Part shown: one piece after another, positions 47,206 to 58,018 of the stretch
Position numbering within the stretch: the stretch's first letter is position 1
Layout: the number at the start of each line of letters is the position of its first letter
DNA from: Antitrichia curtipendula
Taxonomy: Eukaryota > Streptophyta > Bryopsida > Hypnales > Leucodontaceae
Direction of reading: 5' to 3'
DNA length: 64,000 bases
Assembly: GCA_951230915.1 (NCBI GenBank)
Contig: OX579635.1
Location: 21,204,001 to 21,268,000, forward strand
Position numbers and translations under genes: made by a program
The notes under the pieces: model-generated
What the model saw: the letters and a program-made list of their open reading frames with translations, nothing else
Database searches by the model: none
What the model was told of the DNA's origin: nothing

Positions 47206-48323
47206 GGGGGCATGATTAGTTCAACCTAAGATTACAAGTGGAGTTCATCCAGTTGCACAAAATAATGTCAATAAAAGTAGAGAGGTACATATCTACAGCA
47301 CCATAGTAAATTCAAATCTGAAAGCACATGATTTTGATTTGTCAATACCTTCTAGAATAGTTTGCTCTTTGATAATGGATAACCCAATCAATGGTTGTAG
47401 GAGGATCCTTGTTCTGTGGTGGTGACGCTGAGCACAAATACTATAGATATGGATGAGAATGACCGAAAAGCCTTGGCCCAAGCATTGCATGAAAACATGA
47501 TATACTACTTCCTCTATGTTGCTCTTTTGTGCAAGGATTTCCTTTACTATTCTGTACTCTTCATTTTCCAGCCATTGTGGCTTGATTGTTGTTGTCTTCT
47601 TTTCTTGCAATGGAATTTTTATGCTATGTAATGTGTAATGGGATGAGATTTATGACAATGTATAACTAGTTAATTCATTTTGAACTTCAGATGTGATACA
47701 AAAAACGAAGGGGCTTCAAATATTGCAATGCTTACTTTGTTTTGATCTGCTTGCTTGCAGCGATGGTTTGGAGTAGTTCCTCAAAGTCCACACTGTAGCG
47801 GCAATCAACGCTCTTGCTACTAGTGATCGGCAATTCCACCTACATCCAAGATCGCCGCTTCAGCTTCTGCTTTTGCAGCCCCAGTGATCGGAGCTACCGC
47901 CCGAATGGTCAATGCTTTTGCTGACTGCAACTCCGCCCGTCTTCCACATCCCTGCTATCCCTATTGCTTAGTGTCCTTACTGTCCTTGTTGCTCAATGTC
48001 CCTGCTCATTCATTGTCCTTGCTGCTCAATGTTCCATGCTTCATTGTCAACATGTCACTTGCACAGCTGATTGGAGCCCACTTTCCAAAATTATATTCGC
48101 TTCTTTAGACTGCCGACCTCAACTTCTACTCTGCTATACTAGGTAAATCTTTGCCTTCCAACCCCTCTTCTTTCTTACTTTCTGTCATTCTTGTCTAGCA
48201 CCTGACTTACCTTCCTTGCTGTGCAAATTTTCTTCACCACTGGCCCCCTCCTCACTTCTTGTATTGTCGATAAGTATATTTACATACGTTTTTCTCATTT
48301 CTTGTTGCTTGTCAAAGTTGAAG
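47206..48323. other. No gene recognised
   Basis: Mixed sequence between the glycerol kinase remnant and the second pogo-type element. 47760-48130 is GC-richer with short open frames and repeats of TGTCCTTGCTGCTCAATG, but no family is evident. Confidence 0.3.
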
Positions 48324-51300
48324 TTATTGAAGTGAGTGTGAGGGCCTACTGTAAGTGACGACTTGTGCATTTGTTCTGGCAGGTATGGAGGGCGTGACTG
48401 AATGGAAAGCACTACCATAATGCATGCTTCCAATGTTGAACAAAGTGGCATGCAGGAATGGAGAAGGTTGCAGCATTTGCAAGTGACCTACATTGGAGTT
48501 CAACAACTGTGGAAGAACTTTTTGGAGAGGTGGTAAGCTTCTTGGATCCTCCCCTCTCTTTTTGGCTCTCCTTCTTTGTATTGTCAAATGTTGGTTTTTC
48601 TTGCATACTTGGGGCATGAATTCACAATACAAAGAATTGTAACCTACCACTGGGGCATTCTCACGTATAGCCGCATGCAATTTGTCTCCCAATGCCTTCA
48701 CGTTTTTTAAACTCCACAGCTCTTTGTATTTTTTCTTACATTTGCTAACTCTTCCCTCACTTGTTTTGCTATGAACTTCTCATTTTTCTGCTTAGCTTTT
48801 TGTTCTCTACTTGCCTCCTTTTCTAATAGTCTTTTATGTCTTTCTGTTGCAGTTATTTTCTTCTTGGTTGCCATGTCCTCAAGAGCTTTCACATGACCTT
48901 CTTCAATGAGTAGAATAGAGTTCTGGTAGTCAATTTGTAGTTCAAAGCTGCATTTCAAAATGGAGGACATTTCCATGTGTAGTAGTGCTAGAAAACGTCT
49001 AAAACCATGATTGTTGTCATTTGCCTGCCCTTAGAGCTTCCTTCACACCCTTCCTGTTGGTTTCCTTGATCTTCTCCTTCATTGTAGTTGTCTGACACTC
49101 TGCCTTGAGAACCTCCTTCATCACCCTCTAAGTCAACATAATATTGTGTGTAGTTAGGAATGTCCAAAGGAATGTCTTCTATGATCTCTTCAAGCTCCCA
49201 CTGGTGTGAATTTAAGTCAACTTGCATTGCGGTAGGGTTGTCATGTGATTTAGCATGTTGTTTTCCTTCTCTCTTGCCATAGACCTCACCAAGGCTTTTT
49301 TTTTCATTTTTGAAGAAGTGCCATAGTGGCGATATAAAATGTTACAGTGGTGCTCCAAATTGCAACATTCATCCACTTATTGGATGTATAGTATAGTTTT
49401 CATCCACAATTAGGCGATTTCATCTAATATTTTTTTTAATTTCAAAGTTGTCTGGCAATTTCATCCAATTTTTTTGGCATTTTTTATAACCTTTTTTAGC
49501 CAGATTTTTTTTTCTGGTGCAATCTGGCACCAGAAAGCCAAAAAAAAAAGCCCTGGACCTCACTAGGTCCCATCTTAGAGTTCATAGCATCCTTATTGAG
49601 AGGAAAAATGTCAGTGACTTGAAATCCTCTTTTTAAGTTCTCTGTGGACAATGCTCTTCAGCCCCATAAGACCCATTGGGCTAGGTCCTCCTTAATGGGC
49701 ATTTGACCACTATGAGCATTAGTCCATCTATCCATATAGGCCCTAAAAGAGAGTTTGAATGGTTTAAAACATGTTACATCTAGAGGTTGCAAAGCATGAG
49801 ATGTGTGGGAAGGGAAAGTGAGGAGATCCAGTCCTCTTGCCATAGCAGTTTGGATGACTTGTAAACTGACATGGGACTTATGTCCATCCAAAATAAGCAA
49901 ATGCCTATTGGTTTGAAAAATCCCATGCAACTTGGAAACATTGAGTAAGAAATGTAGCATCTACTCTCTGAACAAAGCATTTGTCATCCAAGCTTTAGGT
50001 TGCATAGCTAAGACAGCTCCTTTTTCACTTGTATTTTTCAAGTAATTTCTGGCTTTTCTTTTGCCTTTGAAAATGAAAAAGTTTGGGATAGTTTCACCTG
50101 TGGCATTGATGCAACTTAATATTGTAAGCCATTCTCTTTGGTTTGGAGTTACTTTGTAAACTATTTTAGATCCTCTTTGAGCTAATACATAGCCTCCCCA
50201 ATCTTTTCCTGCATGTGCTCCAATTTCGTCACAATTCCATATATGATGGGGAGCATAATTGTGAGTCTCATATAGTTTCTGGAGATTGCTGTAGAATGAT
50301 GCCACTGATTCTAGATTCAGATTTTTAGCTCTTTTTTGCTCTAGGGCTTAGGCTTTCTTCACTGCTAATTCTCTATGTCTTTTTTTGAAACATTTAACCA
50401 GCTTGGGTTGGGGACTCCATCTTTGAAGGGGGTACACCTTTCTTGTGTAAAATTTCCTATTTTTTCTCTCAGTTGTCCAATAGTAAGAGGGAACCCCAAG
50501 TTCTGTATCTTCAACAAGTATTGAACTAATTATTTCTCCTCAACATCAGTGAGCACCTCCACATTCCCCTTTTTTCTCTGCAAAGTTGTTCTATACATGT
50601 GACCCCTCAAGCTAGATGTAGGGATCCCATTATCTCTAGCAGCTTGTCTAATGGGAATACCATCATCAAAATCAGCAATAGCACATTTTAATTGTTGGTC
50701 ACTCTAATTCCCATTTTTTCTTCTTGAAAAATGTCTCCCCATGGATGTTGATACTTTGTATGTCTATGGAGGTGGAGGTCTTATTGGATCCATACCTAGA
50801 GAAGTACATACTTGTGGTTGCCCTTTAGGATGTTGATGTTCAGCATGAGATCTCTACTTCCTCCCTTTGTGCGTTTCTTTCTCTAAATCCGCATGTTGGG
50901 CCCTACTACTGCTAGCTCCTGTATGAGGAGGTGGTAAAGTGGAGCTGTGATCCGTTGAAGGGAAACAAATTCATGGACTTGGGAGCCCACTGCCACTCTT
51001 ATTGCCTGAGTTGTTCTGTTTAGTGGAGAAGTTTGGCGCCGCTCCTATACTGTGCCAGGCTTGCCTCCTTCCACGTGAACTAGGACTTGCATGAAATTCA
51101 ACCCTCTCAACAACAGTGCATTCTGCCTCTCCCTCTAAAGTTTGACCTCCTACCATGCTCCTATGTTGGACATGGACTCTTCTCTATGTATTATCAGCTA
51201 GTGTTGATGCTCCAATTTCCCTCTCAAGTCAGATAATTGGCCACTGCTCTACTTTGCAATAATAGACACTCTCATGGACTGCGTCACTCTATTCATCTTC

Positions 51301-51500
51301 TTTCTCAAAATGTTCCATGTCTTGGAACCAATCTCACTCTTTTCACGTTTAGGCCAATCAAAGAGATCTAGAGTTTGGTCATCACCAAACTCTTTTTCAT
51401 CACAAAAATCAGATTGATTGCTGCCCCAACTCCTATGAGGCTGCCAACTCCTAGAACTATCATCTTCACTTCCATCCTCAGAGACAGTAGTGTTACTCAT
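48324..51500 (-). pseudogene. Second pogo-type transposase, broken
   Basis: On the - strand 51500-50971 encodes an acidic, unrecognised N-terminal extension (MSNTTVSEDGSEDDSS). A psq helix-turn-helix follows near 50710-50600 (SDQQLKCAIADFDDGIPIRQ, IPTSSLRGHMY), then FTQERCTPFKDGVPNPSW of a CENP-B-like domain. The DDE core has Asp in IWNCDEIGAH, LLILDGHKSH and LQPLDVTCF, and the C-terminus reads FQVTDIFPLNKDAMNSKMGPS. Stops hit at several Trp or Gln positions, for example TAG after ALFRE (49961). A MITE cuts the tail at 49290-49555, after which a Lys-rich helical tail continues (48976-48707). Unlike the 22.5-27.5 kb element it shows no Ulp1 domain. Its termini were not found. Confidence 0.85.
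49290..49555. mobile_element. 266-bp hAT MITE, copy 1
   Basis: Ends CAAGGCTTTTTTTTT and its near complement AAAAAAAAAGCCCTG. Target duplication GACCTCAC (49282-49289 and 49556-49563), 8 bp as for hAT. Sequence matches copy 2 at every position I compared except the third base of the left end. It lies inside the tail of the second pogo transposase gene. Confidence 0.93.
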
Positions 51501-53960
51501 GTAAAAAGATGAAATTGAGGTAAAGGGACTGAAGTTCTATGTGATGCAAGTTGGATGAGCAATGTGTGTAGCTATTGTTGTCTGAATTGTAGTGAATTAC
51601 AAGCATTTTGCCATGTCAAAATCTGTGCAATCCTACAATTTTGGTAAGTTTTGCTAGTGTTGGCAAAGGAAGCACCCAACTGCCATGCAGGAGATGCCTT
51701 TTTTAATGTTTTTTTTAGGCTTTAATTGTACAAAAGATAAAGTATTCTATATACTTTGTAAAAACAACGGCTTCAATATGTAAATGAACGTTGTCATAAT
51801 CTTAAATAGCTTAGCACTTCTCAATTTATTGAATACTTGTTAGTCTCAAATAAATATTTACATTTCACAAAATCATACACATATGTCTTCATGCAATTTA
51901 ATACCCACACTACAAAAGAATTAATTGTATTCCATTATGTGCACTCCACTTTCAACCTAATGTAATTCAAAAATGCAGTATGTGCACGGACTACTTATTA
52001 TAGTTACTTTTTTCACCTTATTAGACGTGCAAAATTGTGCACACAGAGTCGTACATTTATGCTTTTTCAAACTTCTTCTACAGCATCATTCCTCTGCACG
52101 GTTCAATTTACTTTTGTAGGGGTGCTTCATAATGCCCAAACTATTTTCAAGCCTCCTCCTATAGCACAATTTTAAGAATGCAAACACAAGGACTTTCTAG
52201 ACAAACACAGAAAAATTAAAAAACATCAAGAGGCAAGACAGAGAATATCATTGCTCCATCGGTACCTGATGATTATGAGCTTACAACAGCTCACGCTCTG
52301 CCGCTATAGTTTTTGAACCCTCCTTACAAGCAAGTTTTGGACTACCTCCATTCCGAAATAAATCATTGGATTTTCCTAGAAATGGCTAGATTAGTGCATG
52401 AGTAGGATTGTCTTCCCGAACATCGCAACATGCGACGTCACGCAACGTCCAATAGAGCCTCCGCAACATCCAACAAAGTCAAACTAACCGTTGACTTTTT
52501 TATAAAAAAATCTTTTGTTGCCCGGGCCACCTGGATGCCATGTGGCAGCCTCGTGGCACATTCATGGGTGACCGTAGGTAGGGGCGACCACGAGTAGGGG
52601 CAACTACGTCTAGGCAACCGCGGGAACGTCATGAACCTGCAGTCGCCCCTTTTTTTTTAGATTTTGTAGTCAGAAATAAAATCTTTGGTCATAAATCACC
52701 ACACAAAGAGATTAATTTGGCTACTACATGGATGGCAGTAACAGTTCATATGCTTTAACTGACAAATTAGCTCCATTACTAATTCAATATCCAATACTGA
52801 GGAATTTGAATACCTAAGTATAGCAAGTCGAGTAGGAGCAACGGTGGGAATATGGTAAACCCGCAGTCGCCCCTTTTTTTTTTTTTTGCAGTCACCCCCT
52901 TCTTCTTTTTTTTCGCGGTTGCCCACAAATTTTGGACCCGCAGTCGCCCCCTAAACCCGAAGTCGCCGTAATCTTTGTACCTGCGGTCACCCTACTCAGA
53001 CCTACATGCGCCCCGACCAAAGTCGCCCTAGATGACGTGGTTCTCTCTTTCCACGTCACTCTTGACAATCAGCCATATAAGACAAATTCGAACAACCCAG
53101 GGTTAAAAAAATTGAAACCCTAAATTTCTATGCAACACCTATTCTCCTTTTCTTAGACACTTGTTCTATACAACACACGACATCACACGTCCAACACACC
53201 ATCAATACCCTCGGACATGTTCAATAAGACAACCCTGTGCGTGAGTAGCTCCTATTTTCAAAAGATTGCATAGTTATTGTAGCTTCTACTAAACTCCACT
53301 AGGCTTGAAAAAATGGAAGTCAACAGTGAAGCATCGCATGTTGAAATAGGTAGCAAAATTGACAAATTTTTGCCCTTTTGGGAACTATTCCAACAGTATT
53401 AATTTTTATCATTCTCCAAGCAACATTGGTGTAGTGATGTCTATTGATGTCCTTTGTATTCAATTCCAACAATGTCCCGTTATTCAAGTCCATAAAATTC
53501 TCAACAAGAGATTTGTAAGTAGCAGTTTTTGTATAGTTGTGGGTTGAATTCTTTGCCTTTGGTTGGTTGGAGGTTGCGTTTCAATTCCCTTGCAAGAATT
53601 GAATTGCTACATAGTCTTTGGAGTGTGGTTTCTATGAATTCTTTTGCTTTAGAGTGTTTGAATTAGCATCAATTATTGTCCATCAAGTAGCGGAGAACCA
53701 ATATTGAGTTTAATTTGGCACAAATATATTTGAAAACCCTAGATTTATTTTGGTACAGAGGGAGTATAATCTTATAAGACATGTGGCATGAAACTAAACT
53801 CTAAGCTTTTCAATCCCCTAAATACAGCACATGAGCATATTCCAACTGAACAGAGGAAACCAAGCTTGGAAATCGGTAGAAGAGGAAAATGTCTGTCCCA
53901 GCTAGAATCTTCATTCTACACGATGGACCGCAAATCTATTTTGATACGTAGTGCATTGCA
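51501..53960. other. No gene recognised; GTCGCC-rich patch
   Basis: AT-rich sequence apart from 52560-53060, where GCAGTCGCCCC, GGGGCGACC and GGTCACC words recur on both strands. An imperfect direct repeat of ~60 bp (CGAGTAGGGGCAAC to GCAGTCGCCCCTTTT, near 52590-52648 and 52829-52878) encloses about 180 bp. No coding frame is supported. Confidence 0.4.
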
Positions 53961-53964
53961 ACTT

Positions 53965-55544
53965 CACAATGCACCCAGCAGGGCTTTTTTTTTCATTTTT
54001 GAAGAAGTGCCATAGTGGCGATATAAAATGTTACAGTGGTGCTCCAAATTGCAACATTCATCCACTTATTGGATGTATAGTATAGTTTTCATCCACAATT
54101 AGGCGATTTCATCTAATATTTTTTTTAATTTCAAAGTTGTCTGGCAATTTCATCCAATTTTTTTGGCATTTTTTATAACCTTTTTTAGCCAGATTTTTTT
54201 TTCTGGTGCAATCTGGCACCAGAAAGCCAAAAAAAAAAGCCCTGGCACCCAGGCAGCCTGTGCCTGCCTGGCCCCCCCGCCTCAAGAAAATCAGTGACTG
54301 TCGATGTGTTTTGCAGAAATTCAGGCCGCCGTCCCACGCCGTCGATTGTGAATTCTCAAGAAAATCGTTAGTGCAAAGCCCCGCCGTCGATCTCCAAATC
54401 GACCCCTCCCAATGCTGTCGATCTAAAAGGAGAGCAAAATCATTGACACTATGAAACTCGGAGTGCCAGCGATGTGCCGCAAAGCTCCAGAAAATTTGGA
54501 GCCGTCGATGCTGCTCCGGCGGAAGCTCTGAGCCGTCTGTAGTGTTAGGATTCGGCGCCCTGAGAGTCGGCTTCTGCTTTGTGCGATGTGCGTGTGGTTT
54601 GATTTGCAGCTCTCTCGGACGTTGCATTTTAGGTTTTCCTTCTGCGTTGCGTTGCGATGGTTGAGTTGCCGAGGAGCACAGCTCGTGAAGCCGCCGTCCG
54701 ACTCTCCGAATCAAGAACTTTGAGTTTAGCTGCACTTTCGTTCGTAAGATTCGTGAAGTATGCTGCTTGTTGTGCTTGATGTCAACCTCCATCGTCCCTC
54801 CACGACCTTGCAGATCGTTGTTCACACCTAGTTTCGTTTTGCAGTGGAGACTTGGATTGGGGTTGTGCTGCATGCTTCGTCTGCTTCGTCAAGGAAAGAT
54901 TTGGGGCTGTTTTTGAGGTATGGATCTAAACTGAATACCCTTTATAGTCGATGTTGGAAGTATGTGTCCTGTCTGTTGGTACCTTCATGTTGCAAGAATG
55001 TTTGCTTGCTGTGCCACAACACCAAGTTACTGGAGAGCGTGTTTGGAAGCTGGACAGCTCCTGCTTTTCTAGGACCTTCGTAGCTTCCCAGAGGCCACCC
55101 CAATCAAAGTTGGCAAATGTAGTCATGGCAGCCGAAGTTAGGGAATGAGCTTACATGCTTCGTCTCGCGTTGCCTGTGTAGCTAATCCTGCATGTTTTTG
55201 GTCAAGGCAATCTCGACATAGGACCCCTTCAATTCTGTCTAGCTGTCTTTTCAATTTTATTATTATAAGCATCGATTTATTGCCTTGATTTTTTATCATA
55301 CACTAGGGTTGCATTTGGTACACATCGATGGCGAAAATTATTTTGCTCTACTTTTAGATCGACGGCATTGGGAGCGGCCGACGGCGGGAATTTGCACAAT
55401 CGAATTTGCACAATCTTGTGAGTTTATAATCGACGGCGTGGGACGGGGGCCTAAATTTCTGCAAAGCACATCAACGGTCACAGATTTTCATGAGGCGGGT
55501 ACCCAGGCAGGTCCAGGACGCCTACATCTTTTGGGTGCATTGTG
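53965..55544. mobile_element. Element with ~217-bp inverted arms upstream of the BTB gene
   Basis: The left arm (53965-53978 plus 54253-54455, split by the MITE) and the right arm (55329-55544) are imperfect inverted copies starting CACAATGCACCCA. They share GCCTGCCTGG, TTTTGCAGAAATT, GTCCCACGCCGTCGATT and GCCGTCGATCTAAAAG. ACTT flanks both ends (53961-53964, 55545-55548), a possible 4-bp duplication. The ~870-bp middle is CpG-richer and looks like leader or exon sequence, perhaps captured. The superfamily is unclear: the long arms recall MULEs, but a 4-bp duplication does not fit. Confidence 0.65.
53979..54244. mobile_element. 266-bp hAT MITE, copy 2
   Basis: Ends CAGGGCTTTTTTTTT and AAAAAAAAAAGCCCTG. 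Target duplication GCACCCAG (53971-53978 and 54245-54252). Nearly identical to copy 1. It is inserted in the left arm of the long-arm element, so it is younger than that element. Confidence 0.95.
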
Positions 55545-55682
55545 ACTTCTTTATCAAGTTCTTTCAAGAACCTCGAAGAAGTGACCTCAATTTATTTGTT
55601 GTAGCTCATTGATATCTACAAGATTTAGAAACCGTCAGTGAGTTTCTTTTTCCGCGCGTTGAGACGAAATCCAGGACCGGAG

Positions 55683-57050
55683 ATGGCGCCAACTGAGCGT
55701 GAAGCAAATTGTGACCTTGATGTCACCATCTTCTTGGTGGAGAAATTGAACATGGAAAAGCACGAAGCAGGCAGCACGGTCAGCAATAAGAGACGTCGAA
55801 CTAGCACTCAAGAGTCAGAAAGTGCACAGGGAGCAACGCTCGGCCAAGTGAAGGTGAAGGCCAGCAGATTGCGACAGTGCAGCACATACTTCGACACCTG
55901 CATGAGCGAGAGGTGGACGAAATCCAAGATGCCGTCAGAGATGGAATTCCACCTTGAAGTTCACACAGAAGTGCGTTACTACGAGGATTGCTTCTCTCGC
56001 ATGAAATACCTTTACAAGCCAATCGGAAGTGTGGCATGTTGCATTGAGATTCTGAAAGTCGCATCCCAGATCGGTTTTCAGGCTCTGGTGGACATTGGTG
56101 TGAAATGCCTGGGAGGAACAGCCTGGTCTGACGAGGACGAAAAGCTGGTCGGCGAGTTTTGTACTTCAGGGAATTTGGTTCCGTTTGACTCCCTGACTGA
56201 CTTGCTGAGTGCACGCTTCCATCAGTTGCCTTTGACTCAAGAGGAGCAGCAAGAGAGGCTTTCCTCAAATGCAAAGGATTTGTTCAGTGGCTACTTGCGG
56301 AATGCCTTACCAGAGGAGTCACTGTTGGAAAGGGCAGTTCTTGAAAGTCGGAAACGAAGCCGAAAAAAATGTGTACAGACAGTCCAAGTTGTCATGTCTG
56401 GTGTGAAGTCTGGGGTTGTGTGTGACGAAGTTCTGGAGCACATCCAAGCTCTTCTAACGAAAGCATTGGTTAATCTCTTGACTCGTGTCCACAAAGAACT
56501 GAATGATTTGCCTGCAAGGGCCTCCGCTGTGGAAGGTGTGTTGTCAGATATGTGTTGGCTTTTCGAAGTTGCAGGACAGTCCTATGCCGCGCAAGCAGTA
56601 CTCGTGATACTGCTTGGCGAGGACTTCGGTATCTCAGAAATGCTTAGTTCTGCCGTTTTTAAGGGTGATTCTTGTCCCCTAAAGGCTAGGCAGTTGACGA
56701 AGTGGGCAGCAATCATCTACGCACTCTTTCAGGGCGTTCTGGAGGGGAAACTGTTTCTAGATTCTTTTCAGAGGTCTACTTTGTTCTGGCGCTGGGGCTG
56801 GCTTGTGCGAGACAAATTCTTGGGTCTTGATGATAAGCCTCTTAAAGCTGTCCGTGTTAGGTTCCTCACGACTCTACCGCAAGCAGAGCAGGAAAAGTTT
56901 TGGATGAAAGTAGATATTGAACCTGAGCGAGGAATCCTTTGGGAGGCTCACAGGATGTGGATCTCACGGATGGTCACCAGAAAGGTACAATTTCTGCAAC
57001 CACAATGCACAGCGTCATCGAGCGAGGTCAGGAGCAATACTGAGGATTAG
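55683..57050 (+). CDS. BTB/POZ domain protein
   Basis: Single-exon gene of 455 codons. I start it at the ATG at 55683 (MAPTEREANCDLD), which has G at -3 and G at +4. The frame is open some 45 bp further upstream but without an ATG. The N-terminal third is a BTB fold of the plant At3g05675/At1g63850-like group: LRQCSTYFDTCMSERW, YLYKP, and ILKVASQIGFQALVD followed by the typical TAWSDEDEKLV. The C-terminal two thirds is the helical region of this family (GDSCPLKARQLTKWA, FLDSFQRSTLFWRW, FLTTLPQAEQEKFW). Such proteins are thought to be adaptors for CUL3 ubiquitin ligases, an inference from family. No stops or shifts. It is the only intact gene here. An inverted-arm element ends 138 bp upstream of the ATG and may lie in its promoter or leader. 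Confidence 0.9.
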   Translation: MAPTEREANCDLDVTIFLVEKLNMEKHEAGSTVSNKRRRTSTQESESAQGATLGQVKVKASRLRQCSTYFDTCMSERWTKSKMPSEMEFHLEVHTEVRYYEDCFSRMKYLYKPIGSVACCIEILKVASQIGFQALVDIGVKCLGGTAWSDEDEKLVGEFCTSGNLVPFDSLTDLLSARFHQLPLTQEEQQERLSSNAKDLFSGYLRNALPEESLLERAVLESRKRSRKKCVQTVQVVMSGVKSGVVCDEVLEHIQALLTKALVNLLTRVHKELNDLPARASAVEGVLSDMCWLFEVAGQSYAAQAVLVILLGEDFGISEMLSSAVFKGDSCPLKARQLTKWAAIIYALFQGVLEGKLFLDSFQRSTLFWRWGWLVRDKFLGLDDKPLKAVRVRFLTTLPQAEQEKFWMKVDIEPERGILWEAHRMWISRMVTRKVQFLQPQCTASSSEVRSNTED

Positions 57051-58018
57051 GGTTCCACTTTAGCATCTTGAGTCGGTGAAATTCTCTTAACGTGAATGAA
57101 AGTTGAAAGACTGAATTCACTTCGAAAGCAGAAATGTCAGCAGAATATTGTTGTGAATCTGAAGTAGCCTGCTTGTTAAATTCACCATGGCAATTCTCCT
57201 TCCTTTAGTCCTTCCGCTCCCCAATTTCCTGCTTGAATGTTTCTATGTATATAGGGGCTACCCCCTATGCAGACACTTCAAACTTTACCTTGATTTACAT
57301 GTACGAGGTTCATGCAAACAGCATGCCTCGCAAGCTCTTTATGGTTGCATGTCAGTATTCTGCTTTGCTTTGTCGAGAATCATCTTCTTTAAATGTGGTG
57401 ATTGGAGTCCTTGAAATTTTAATCTTCCAATTCAAGTTCTGATAGCTGGTTTTCCGATTGAGTCGTTGCACGTTGGTGAAATTGCGCACTCCAAGCAATC
57501 AGAAATGGAGCGAGGTGAAGTGAATCTTTGAGGTACTTTTTTTGACAGGGACTAGTTGTATTTTAATCTCAGAATGTTAATACAGTTGTAATCAGCTTTG
57601 AAGAGTGGGTGCAGGAATGACAAGTAATCGTGCTCCTGCAACTGCATAGATGTCTACAAATTTCCACAGTATTTACCATTGAAGAAATGGCAAGGTTCCG
57701 TAAAACCGTAATTTTTTCCTGCCAGTCACAATGAGAAGTACCTCAAAGATTCAGGGGTGTATGCCAAATGGTAGTCCTGCCAGGGATTGTTTCGAACGAT
57801 AGACTTAGTGGAGGGACCACTCCAAAAAAATCTCCAAGGCCTCCTATTCAGGCTTCGTTGAGAGCTTGAATTCTAAGGAAAAGCAGCAAGAGTTGAGAAA
57901 AGTGTCCACTAAGAATTGAGGACAGAGTAAGCAATTGCTGAGTGCTTTGAATGCTCTACAATGCAGAGAGAACTCTGGGCTGGAGATAAGAGTTCAGCAT
58001 TACGCGCTGCCAGTTTGT
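57051..58018 (+). other. 3' flank of the BTB gene
   Basis: Presumed 3' UTR and downstream sequence. AT-rich, with no further coding frame recognised. No canonical AATAAA was placed with confidence. Confidence 0.4.

Noticed and set aside
55638..55682. A longer start for the BTB gene upstream of the ATG
   Set aside because: The upstream open frame has no ATG; the ATG at 55683 has a good context and begins the acidic N-terminus directly.
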